This document shows, in pieces, positions 1 to 5,693 of a stretch of DNA of 14,523 nt (positions are counted from its first letter, which is position 1; every line of letters begins with the position of its first letter). The DNA lies in the NCBI GenBank assembly GCA_035455265.1, contig DATIFK010000158.1:1-14523 (forward strand), given 5' to 3'. The notes beneath the pieces are model-generated. The model was not told where the DNA came from and ran no database searches. It was given only the letters and a program-made list of their open reading frames with translations. A program made the translations under genes and the position numbers. Origin of the DNA: MGOM01 sp035455265 (lineage in GTDB: Bacteria; Chloroflexota; Anaerolineae; Anaerolineales; E44-bin32).

Positions 1-301
1 TGGCGATCCACGTGGACGGAAGCCCGTATTCGGTGGACCAGCGTTGAATGTCGGCGGCCCAAAACTGGACCGTCGGGGTGAACTGAGGAGCAAGGGCGGC
101 GGCTGGCTGGGTGTCCGAGATCGGGACGGTCGAGCCGATTACGTCCGTTGAAGAGGTGGCGGCCGGATCCGCGGCCGGAGCCACAGCCGCGGCCAGGCCG
201 GCGAGCAGCAAGCCGAGGGCAAGGGCCAGGGGAAGGATCCCCGCCAGCGGTCGGGCGGAATGCGCCCGGCCGCTGGCGTACGGGATCCAGGCGAGGGACA
301 C
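1..301 (-). CDS. Secreted protein, probable SLT-type lytic transglycosylase (N-terminal part only)
   Basis: About 100 residues are visible before the gene leaves the window. A GTG start is placed 1 nt after the TGA of the upstream membrane-protein gene (TGA-C-GTG), which suggests translational coupling; no strong Shine-Dalgarno is visible. The N-terminus has a short basic stretch and then a hydrophobic segment (LPLALALGLLLAGLAAAV, about residues 24-41), read as a signal peptide or membrane anchor. An Ala/Pro/Thr-rich linker follows. The last visible residues (QFWAADIQRWSTEYGLPSTW) resemble the helix that precedes the catalytic glutamate in Slt/MltE-like transglycosylases of Chloroflexota. The catalytic domain is outside the window, so the enzyme family is inferred from this short stretch. 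The gene would share the SOS-like promoter at 1026-1054 with the membrane protein before it. Confidence 0.6.
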   Translation of the reverse strand, partial: MSLAWIPYASGRAHSARPLAGILPLALALGLLLAGLAAAVAPAADPAATSSTDVIGSTVPISDTQPAAALAPQFTPTVQFWAADIQRWSTEYGLPSTWIA

Positions 302-302
302 G

Positions 303-986
303 TCAGGCGCCGCGGCGGTCGGCCGAGAACACAGACGCGGGGACCTCAGGACGGGTCGGTTTGGGGGCGGGGCGCACGGGTGCGGGCGAGGGTGCATGAC
401 GGCGCGGCCCGATGGGGCGAAGCAGAAGCAGGTTGGGATCGTCGCCTAAGCTGAACAGGCGCGAACCGGCCAGGGTGAACGTGCCGATCATCAGAACACG
501 GATCAGCCAGACCAACACGGCGACGAAGATGGGCGCATCGCGAAGCAGTGCCTGGCGACCTACGATCTCGTTTCCGACATCGGCCTGCCCGGCCAGCGCG
601 ACCGAGACGGCCCACCATGTCAGAGCGGCATTCATGGTGGCGGCCAGGATCCAGGCGGCGACCAGGTACCAAACCTCGGCGGGCTCATGCCGGCCACGCC
701 CCGGCGTCAGAAGGCGGGCGATCCCGGCGAAGTCCATCCCGCAGAACGCCAGAGCCAACAGCGTTGCGGCCGAGATGTTCCCGAAGCGAAGGTGCCCCAG
801 GAAGCTCGTCAGGGCGAACTCGGTCGTGCCGTAGTTGAAGGCCTCGAACGCAAACAGAGCCCCGACAAGCATGAGCCCAAACAAGAACCCGCGGTGTCGG
901 GGGATTCGCGCCAGCTGGGACTTCAAGGCGTCGCCAAGCTGGGTGGGGAAGGACCACGATTGCGCTTGTGTCGGATACGCGGACAT
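303..986 (-). CDS. Four-helix integral membrane protein, function unknown
   Basis: The 227-residue protein starts at an ATG preceded by GGAGG with 5-nt spacing (992-996). Longer starts are possible in the frame but would run back through the promoter and into the neighbouring gene. Hydrophobic segments lie at about residues 34-50, 72-92, 105-132 and 152-176. The C-terminal 40 residues are proline- and arginine-rich (PSPAPVRPAPKPTRP) and probably cytoplasmic. No catalytic motif is evident. I do not recognise a named family; it resembles conserved hypothetical proteins of Chloroflexota, an impression I could not test. It is the first gene after a strong promoter with two LexA-like operators, and a secreted cell-wall-type protein follows 1 nt downstream. 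A role in the envelope or in division control under DNA damage is conceivable, but that is inference from context. Confidence 0.8.
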   Translation of the reverse strand: MSAYPTQAQSWSFPTQLGDALKSQLARIPRHRGFLFGLMLVGALFAFEAFNYGTTEFALTSFLGHLRFGNISAATLLALAFCGMDFAGIARLLTPGRGRHEPAEVWYLVAAWILAATMNAALTWWAVSVALAGQADVGNEIVGRQALLRDAPIFVAVLVWLIRVLMIGTFTLAGSRLFSLGDDPNLLLLRPIGPRRHAPSPAPVRPAPKPTRPEVPASVFSADRRGA

Positions 987-1000
987 GACCACCTCCTGAC

Positions 1001-1014
1001 AGAACAAGCGTTCT
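1001..1014. promoter_or_regulatory. LexA/SOS-box-like operator O1 (perfect palindrome arms)
   Basis: The sequence AGAACAAGCGTTCT is an inverted repeat with 5-bp arms AGAAC/GTTCT around a 4-bp centre. It fits the GAAC-N4-GTTC core of the SOS box known from Bacillus and Actinobacteria. It lies between the predicted transcription start and the Shine-Dalgarno, about +5 to +18, where a bound repressor would block initiation. That the regulator is LexA is inference; no lexA gene is in the window. Confidence 0.65.
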
Positions 1015-1025
1015 ATCGTGGTGGC

Positions 1026-1054
1026 AGAATAGAACACTTGTGCTATGTTGTCAA
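1026..1054 (-). promoter_or_regulatory. Sigma-70-type promoter for the membrane-protein/transglycosylase unit
   Basis: On the minus strand a perfect -35 TTGACA (1049-1054) is followed after exactly 17 bp by a -10 TATTCT (1026-1031). The predicted transcription start is near 1019, leaving a leader of about 33 nt with GGAGG 5 nt before the ATG. The -35 lies only 10 nt beyond the stop codon of the CPBP protease gene, so this is a separate transcription unit start within a run of same-strand genes. Confidence 0.75.
1031..1044. promoter_or_regulatory. LexA-like operator O2 (one mismatch) in the promoter spacer
   Basis: AGAACACTTGTGCT matches AGAAC-N4-GTTCT except for one base in the second arm (GTGCT). 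It overlaps the edge of the -10 and fills most of the -35/-10 spacer. Its centre lies 30 bp from that of O1, about three helical turns, so two dimers could sit on the same face of the DNA. Confidence 0.5.
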
Positions 1055-1063
1055 GAGGCAGTT

Positions 1064-1993
1064 TCACCCGGACAGGGGAAGATTCGTGCCAGGCGCTTCG
1101 GTCCGGCCGCGCGTGTAGATCCAGACGAGGGCCGTCCCCAGGAGGAGACCGGGGAGGACGATGGCACCCGCCTCGGGCCCGAACGGCCCGCCGGTGGCCC
1201 AGGCCGGGCCGCTCAGCCGGTGGTTCATCAACTGGAAAATCTGCAGCCCGCTGACGGGGAACCCGAAGAAGCTCCCTTCGAAGAAGTTCCACCCGACGTG
1301 AAGCCCGATCGACAACCACAGCCGCCGCGTCCGGAGCCACCCTGTAGCGAGGAACAGCCCGGCGAAGATCAGGCCGAGCCAGGCGGGAAGGCCGAATCCG
1401 GGATTGAGAGCGTGCATGGAGGCGAAGATCAGCGACGACAGGATCCAGCCGGCCGGCAGGCCGAGGGACTCGGCCAGATTCTGGAGGTGATAACCGCGGC
1501 TAAGTGTCTCTTCGGAGATCGCGACGAGAACGAACAACGCCAGGCCGGTTGCCAGGCCGACCACGATCGATCCGGCCGGTTGCTCCTCCCAGGCCCATCC
1601 CTGCCATTGAATCCATCCGAACGCCCATGCCAGGGCGAAGACGAACCCCAACATGGCGAAGGGGATCAAGAATCCGACGATCACGTCGGGCAAAGTGTGG
1701 CGGTCGATGGTGAAACCGAGGGAAACGAAGGAACGCCGGTCCAGCAGCCGGCGAGCGGCGTAGGTCGCCAGGATGAAGACCCCCGCGCTGGCCAGGGCCC
1801 CGACCCCCAGCGTGAGGCCTTCGATACCAGGGGCCACTACCTGGAGGATCAACAGGACAACAGCGGCGGCGATGGACGCAGGAACGGTCAGCGCAAGGAC
1901 GAGAAATCCGTGCAGTGACAAGCGCCACCCTGTCCGGAGGCGGGGTTCTGTCGGAGAAACGAACACCCGTCGCAAGAACGAAGGGGAATTCAA
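1064..1993 (-). CDS. CPBP-family intramembrane metalloprotease
   Basis: The 309-residue polytopic membrane protein carries the three motifs of the CPBP (CAAX protease/bacteriocin-processing, Abi, PF02517) family. These are EE at residues 161-162 with the following R166 (SEETLSRGY), a histidine in FASMH (H194), and HxxxN (H232, N236). These residues are known to form the catalytic site in Rce1-like proteases. About eight hydrophobic segments are visible. The start is a TTG whose last two bases overlap the TGA of the DUF1684 gene (TTGA). A GTG ten codons in is an alternative. The substrate is unknown: members act in bacteriocin maturation or self-immunity, prenyl-protein processing and membrane signalling, and nothing nearby selects among these. 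The SOS-like promoter of the next unit starts just after its stop. Confidence 0.88.
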   Translation of the reverse strand: MNSPSFLRRVFVSPTEPRLRTGWRLSLHGFLVLALTVPASIAAAVVLLILQVVAPGIEGLTLGVGALASAGVFILATYAARRLLDRRSFVSLGFTIDRHTLPDVIVGFLIPFAMLGFVFALAWAFGWIQWQGWAWEEQPAGSIVVGLATGLALFVLVAISEETLSRGYHLQNLAESLGLPAGWILSSLIFASMHALNPGFGLPAWLGLIFAGLFLATGWLRTRRLWLSIGLHVGWNFFEGSFFGFPVSGLQIFQLMNHRLSGPAWATGGPFGPEAGAIVLPGLLLGTALVWIYTRGRTEAPGTNLPLSG

Positions 1994-2835
1994 CGCGCCT
2001 CACCCTGAGGGGCCGAGGACCTCGGGTAGATCTCACCCGCGGGTATGGGAACGGAGAGGCGGTTCTCTCCCGGCGGAAGCGGACAGGTGGCATAGGTCGT
2101 ATAGGCACACGGCGGGCTGTAGGCGCGATTGAAATCGACGATGACCTGCCCCGCTTCTGGAGGGTCGGTGTACAGGAACCGGCCGGAAGGATAGGTCACG
2201 TCTTGATTGGTAGGATCGGCGAAGATCAGGAACAGCTCGCCGGTCTCCTCCGGGAGTGCCTCCAGCGCGTGGGACTCGCCGGCGATCAGGAAAGACACGC
2301 GTCCGACGGAATGTTCCACATTGACCTCGCCCAGGACACTGGGGACGCGCAGGCTGAGGAGCGGGGTATGAGCATGGAACGAGGCCGCCAGGCGCCAGGC
2401 TGGATCGACGGGATACCATCGTCGGCCCGGGAACGATGTTCGCTCCGGGCGGCGGGGGTCCCATAGGCGAACGCCCAGGCGATCCCCGCGGCGGATCAAC
2501 ACCATGCGCACCTCACCGACGTTCACATAGGTGGGGGAGGGATCGACGTCGGGCAGTAGCTCGATGTCGACGACCGGCAAGCCTTCCACCTGGACTTGGT
2601 CGGCGCTAGTCACATGGAGCACGGCGCGGGGCCCATCGACATCGATGACCCCCAGGCTGGGCGATGAGGCGTGCGCCGGGAGTTGCACTTCGGCTTCCCG
2701 GTCGGACCCGACGCGGTTCGTCCCGGGGCGCAACCAGAAGAGCCCGCCCAAAGCCAGCCACCCGTAGGGCTCGCGGAGGCGCTCGTCCATGCGCCGGCGC
2801 CAAGCTTCGATCGAGGTCAAGTAGTCGTCAGTCAT
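1990..2835 (-). CDS. DUF1684 family protein
   Basis: The 281-residue soluble protein is recognisable as DUF1684 (PF07920). It has an N-terminal helix with IEAWRRRMDERL, then GWLALGGLFWLRPGTNRVG (from about residue 25), a beta-rich middle, and the family C-terminal signature DFNRAYSPPCAYTTYATCP followed by PPGENRL. No biochemical function is established for the family that I can name. It overlaps the CPBP protease start by 4 nt, so the two are probably cotranslated. The start is uncertain: the ATG chosen has no clear Shine-Dalgarno and its first codons lie inside a short repeat also found at 13705-13721 (see the repeat entry). ATG at 2790 is an internal alternative but would cut off the conserved helix. 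Confidence 0.87.
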   Translation of the reverse strand: MTDDYLTSIEAWRRRMDERLREPYGWLALGGLFWLRPGTNRVGSDREAEVQLPAHASSPSLGVIDVDGPRAVLHVTSADQVQVEGLPVVDIELLPDVDPSPTYVNVGEVRMVLIRRGDRLGVRLWDPRRPERTSFPGRRWYPVDPAWRLAASFHAHTPLLSLRVPSVLGEVNVEHSVGRVSFLIAGESHALEALPEETGELFLIFADPTNQDVTYPSGRFLYTDPPEAGQVIVDFNRAYSPPCAYTTYATCPLPPGENRLSVPIPAGEIYPRSSAPQGEAR

Positions 2836-2839
2836 CAGT
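2823..2839. repeat. 17-bp repeat copy 1 (AGTCGTCAGTCATCAGT)
   Basis: The 17 bases are identical, on the same strand, to 13705-13721. This copy spans the start codon of the DUF1684 gene, so the ATG and the codons for MTDD are read from repeat sequence. The unit is built from degenerate GTCAGT/GTCGTC words. Confidence 0.7.
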
Positions 2840-2873
2840 AGATAGTGTTCAGCGGGCCCACATTTACCTGACC

Positions 2874-2920
2874 GGCAACTGGGAACTGGGAACTGGAAAC
2901 CGGGAACTGGAAACTGGAAG
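2874..2920. repeat. Tandem degenerate GGAACTGG repeat
   Basis: The gap between the CoA-transferase beta gene and the DUF1684 gene holds about six head-to-tail copies of a 6-8 bp unit (GGAACTG, GGAACTG, GAAACC, GGGAACTG, GAAACTG, GAAG). It is non-coding as far as can be seen and is not a perfect microsatellite. Confidence 0.75.
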
Positions 2921-2925
2921 CCGCC

Positions 2926-3702
2926 CTATTGTCCCTTGCCACCGAGGTAGATCCTCTCCGGATCGAGCTCGCGCAGCAGCCGAAGCTCCTCGTCGCTGAC
3001 CGGGTCCGTCGTGCGCAGTGTCTCGGCCTGGCGGAGCGGCCAGCCGGTGTTCTCGACCGCCTGAGAGGCCTCGGCGCCCGGATGCAGGGCGGCCAACACC
3101 AGCTCACCGGAAGCGTCGGGTTCCAGGATCCCCAGGTTCGTCACCACCGCCGCCGGCCCGCCGCCGCGCAGCCCGAGGCCCTCGCGCTCGGCCCGCCCGC
3201 CCAAGAATCCGGCCGAGGTGTGGAAGTCGACCCTGGCCGGGAAGCGGCGCTTCTCGTGAGGCGTGATGAAGTAGCAGCGATCGGCCCATGCGGCGATCTC
3301 CATGCTTCCGCCCGATCCGGGCAGGCGGACTTTGGGATGGGCGTACTCCCCGATCACGGTGGCGTTGACGTTGCCGAAGCGGTCGATCTGCGCGCCGCCC
3401 ATGAACCCGACGGACACATGGCCGCGCTGGAGATAGTAGGCGAAGACCTCGAACATCGAGCACACGGCCAGCGACCCCGAGACGAGAGTCGGGTCGCCGA
3501 TGGACAGCGGGAGGCGTTTCGGCTGGGCGCCGATGACGCCGGCCTCGTAGATCATGACCAGGTTGGGGGCGTGCGTCCGCCGCGCCAGATTGCAGGCAAG
3601 GTTGGGCAGGCCGACGCCGACGAAGACGACGTCGCCGTCGCGCAGGAGTCGGGCGGCATTCACCGTCATGAGTTCGGATGGAGTGAGGGGTGTTGTGGGC
3701 AT
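2926..3702 (-). CDS. CoA-transferase subunit beta (glutaconate CoA-transferase GctB-like)
   Basis: The 258-residue protein belongs to the class I CoA-transferase beta subunits. It has an N-terminal MTVNAARLLRDGDVVFVGVG, then the motif IYEAGVIG, whose glutamate (E53 with this start) matches the catalytic Glu54 of Acidaminococcus GctB that forms the covalent acyl-CoA intermediate. A GGAQIDRFGNVNATV stretch and SGGSMEIAAWADR follow, both usual for the family. ATG at 3702 was chosen because GGGAG lies 4 nt upstream and it places the glutamate at the family position; a GTG at 3732 would begin inside repeat sequence. Its partner, the alpha subunit, is at 10546-11448, on the far side of the glucosylglycerate operon. 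The acyl substrate cannot be read from sequence; glutaconate, 3-oxoadipate and sterol-ring intermediates (IpdAB type) are all possible. Confidence 0.88.
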   Translation of the reverse strand: MPTTPLTPSELMTVNAARLLRDGDVVFVGVGLPNLACNLARRTHAPNLVMIYEAGVIGAQPKRLPLSIGDPTLVSGSLAVCSMFEVFAYYLQRGHVSVGFMGGAQIDRFGNVNATVIGEYAHPKVRLPGSGGSMEIAAWADRCYFITPHEKRRFPARVDFHTSAGFLGGRAEREGLGLRGGGPAAVVTNLGILEPDASGELVLAALHPGAEASQAVENTGWPLRQAETLRTTDPVSDEELRLLRELDPERIYLGGKGQ

Positions 3703-3715
3703 GGGGCTCCCGGTT

Positions 3716-3837
3716 TGGCTGTCAGCCGTCACATCCTCCCGGCCCGAGCGGGGAGTACTGCCGGGAGCTTTCAGCTACCCGCAATGGCCGCTGGGGACCG
3801 GGTCGGCTGAAGGCTGACGGCTGAGCGCTGACGGCCG
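3716..3837. repeat. Gap with GGCTGACGG-type repeats and a hairpin
   Basis: The 138-bp gap before the CoA-transferase beta gene contains degenerate repeats of the type GGCTGA/GGCTGACGG at 3804-3837 and an inverse copy TGGCTGTCAGCCGTCA at 3716-3731. Between them is the inverted repeat described separately. No ORF was found. Confidence 0.6.
3736..3767. repeat. Perfect 8-bp inverted repeat upstream of the CoA-transferase beta gene
   Basis: CTCCCGGC at 3736-3743 pairs perfectly with GCCGGGAG at 3760-3767 across a 16-nt loop. There is no T-tract on either side, so it is not a canonical intrinsic terminator. It ends 34 nt before the beta-subunit ATG and could be a leader hairpin, an operator or an attenuated end of the upstream operon. 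Confidence 0.5.
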
Positions 3838-3840
3838 TCT

Positions 3841-5133
3841 TTACCACGATGCGAACAGGTCGTCCTCCGGATGCGTCCCGAGCGTGTCCTGCACGAGAAG
3901 AGCCAGACGGCGCTCCAGGGTCCGGAACGAGTAGAAGCGGCGGCCGAGCTCGTAGTTGTGATCGACCATGTTCGCCGCCAGGGCGGGATCTTGGATGATG
4001 CGGCGCGCCTGCTCGACCGCTTCACCCGTGACGTAGTCGTCCATGCCGACGACGCGGAAACCCTTGGGGGCGATATCGGTTCGAAAGATCTCGTAGCGGC
4101 TCATGACGATCGGGCATCGGTAGTATAGCGCCTCGATGAAGGCATTGCCGAAACCCTCGACGGTCGAGGGGTAGGTGACGAGGCGCGACTGCTGGTAGGC
4201 GTCCGCCAGGGAGAAGACGCGCCGGCCGTCGGGCAGGATCTTGCGTTCGGGGGCGAAGACGTCGGCGGCGAAGATCACCTTGGCACCGATCAGCTCGGCG
4301 TAGCTGCGCAAGTGCGTTTCGTATTCGGAGCCCTCATCGCCGGAGGCGTGTGAGACGACCAGAGTGCAGCCGTCGCCGATGCGGCGCGCCAGCTCGATGG
4401 CGATCTCGATACGTTTGCGAGGCACGACGCGGGTCGGCTGGAGCAGGATGGGGTGGTCGCCGTCCAACCCCAGGGCGGCCGGGAGCTCGGCGCTGATCGC
4501 GTCGGTGGGCATCGGAGGATTGTCGAAGTCCATGACGTTGGGGATCAGGATCGAGCTGGCGCCGACCCGCAGGGCCAGCTGGCGTGCGGCGAAGGAGTTG
4601 ATGACCACGTGCCGCAGCGAAGGCAGGTTGGGAGGGAAGGCGGCCCGCAGGTAGTCCCCCGCTGCATGAAAGGAGAAACGCTTGCGTTCCCAACTGAAGT
4701 CGTGATGGTGGCCGATGGTGGGCAGGCGCGTCTCGGCGATGAGTTCCGTCAGGGCCAGGCCGAGGGGAATGTTCACCGGAAGGGAGAGGGCGTTCTCGAC
4801 GATCAGCAGATCGATGTGGAAGTCGCTGACGAACTGGTGCAGGTGCTGCTTCAGCAGGTCCTTGAGTTGCTGCACCTGGAGCGAGACGGCGGTGGCGCGG
4901 GTCGTCTCGTTGAAGACGCGTTCGGTCAGCGCGGCGATGTCGGGATGGAGGAAGTGCGCCTCGGGCACGACCCGCGAGCGCTCGGGCGGGCCGGCGCACT
5001 CCCCGGCGAAGTAGAAGCACTCGAACCCCATCTGCGTCAGGCTCGAGCACCACTTGGCCGCCTCCAGGGAGACGCCGTCGACGCCGGCCAGGCGGGTCGA
5101 CACGAATCCGACGTGCGGCGTGCGATCGGTCAT
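3841..5133 (-). CDS. GT4 glycosyltransferase, mannosylglucosylglycerate-synthase-like (GT4-1)
   Basis: The 430-residue GT-B enzyme has an N-terminal GFVSTRLAGVDGVSLEAAKW (residues 9-28) that begins the first Rossmann fold, a characteristic NALSL (114-118) and GHHHDFSWER (141-150), the donor-site PTRVVPRKR (R235, K240), and the GT4 EX7E motif VEGFGNAFIE (E326 and E334). ATG has GGAGG 4 nt upstream and overlaps the phosphatase stop as ATGA. The DGVSLE...KW start and the HHDFSWER motif recall glycosyltransferases that act on glucosylglycerate, such as MggS of Petrotoga. The donor (GDP-mannose or an NDP-glucose) cannot be told from sequence. It is the last gene of the five-gene operon and a diverged relative of the GT4 at 7500-8750. 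It probably extends glucosylglycerate or its phosphate; this assignment rests on context. Confidence 0.85.
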   Translation of the reverse strand: MTDRTPHVGFVSTRLAGVDGVSLEAAKWCSSLTQMGFECFYFAGECAGPPERSRVVPEAHFLHPDIAALTERVFNETTRATAVSLQVQQLKDLLKQHLHQFVSDFHIDLLIVENALSLPVNIPLGLALTELIAETRLPTIGHHHDFSWERKRFSFHAAGDYLRAAFPPNLPSLRHVVINSFAARQLALRVGASSILIPNVMDFDNPPMPTDAISAELPAALGLDGDHPILLQPTRVVPRKRIEIAIELARRIGDGCTLVVSHASGDEGSEYETHLRSYAELIGAKVIFAADVFAPERKILPDGRRVFSLADAYQQSRLVTYPSTVEGFGNAFIEALYYRCPIVMSRYEIFRTDIAPKGFRVVGMDDYVTGEAVEQARRIIQDPALAANMVDHNYELGRRFYSFRTLERRLALLVQDTLGTHPEDDLFASW

Positions 5134-5693
5134 GGAGCCTCCAGGGTGAACTCCTCCGGCGAGGCGTGGTCTGGAATCTGGTCCCACACCGCTTCGACCG
5201 GAAGATCGAGCAAGTGGACCTTGACGACGGCCAGCAGGGCGCCATGCGAGACGACCGCCACCCGGCCGGTCGGATGCCGGCGGACGATCTCGGACAGGAG
5301 GGGCAACACCCGGGCCTGGGCCTCGCGGACGCTCTCGCCGCCGGGGGGCCGGGTGTCCATCGGATCGCTGCGTCGACGCGCCACCAGGTCGGCGTCGGCC
5401 TGCGCAATCTGGCTGAAAAGCTGGCCCTCCCAGTCACCCTGGCCGAGCTCCCTGAGCCTCCGGTCCAAAACGATGGGAGCCCGCGTGGCCCGCGCCAGGG
5501 CTTCGGCCGTCTGGCGGGCGCGCCGAAGGTCGCTGGTGTAGATGGCTGCCAGAGTGGCCCCTCGCAGGCTCTGCGCCGCCGCTTCCGCCTGCGCCAGCCC
5601 CTTGTCATTGAGCGGCTGGTCGGTTTGGCCCATATAGCGGCCCTCGCGGTTCCAATCGGTCTCCCCGTGACGGACCAGGACGAGGCGCGTCAT
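5130..5693 (-). CDS. gpgP: Histidine phosphatase, probable glucosyl-3-phosphoglycerate phosphatase
   Basis: The 187-residue protein is a phosphoglycerate-mutase-fold phosphatase. It has RHGE at residues 8-11 (phospho-acceptor H9), SDLRRARQTAE (54-64), a REL containing the proton-donor glutamate E82, and VVSHG with H150. It overlaps GpgS by 4 nt (ATGA) and is followed by GT4-1 with another ATGA overlap. In mycobacteria the phosphatase that removes phosphate from glucosyl-3-phosphoglycerate (GpgP) is of this superfamily. Placement directly after gpgS makes that the best reading. Family members are promiscuous and alpha-ribazole phosphatases look similar, but no cobamide gene is adjacent. Confidence 0.82.
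   Translation of the reverse strand: MTRLVLVRHGETDWNREGRYMGQTDQPLNDKGLAQAEAAAQSLRGATLAAIYTSDLRRARQTAEALARATRAPIVLDRRLRELGQGDWEGQLFSQIAQADADLVARRRSDPMDTRPPGGESVREAQARVLPLLSEIVRRHPTGRVAVVSHGALLAVVKVHLLDLPVEAVWDQIPDHASPEEFTLEAP

Noticed and set aside
2426..2442. GAAC...GTTC sequence (GAACGATGTTC) as another SOS box
   Set aside because: The spacer is 3 bp rather than 4 and it lies inside the DUF1684 coding region.
4334..5608. A 424-codon minus-strand frame overlapping the phosphatase and GT4-1
   Set aside because: Arg/Pro/Ser-rich translation in a shifted frame of two real genes, with no domain.
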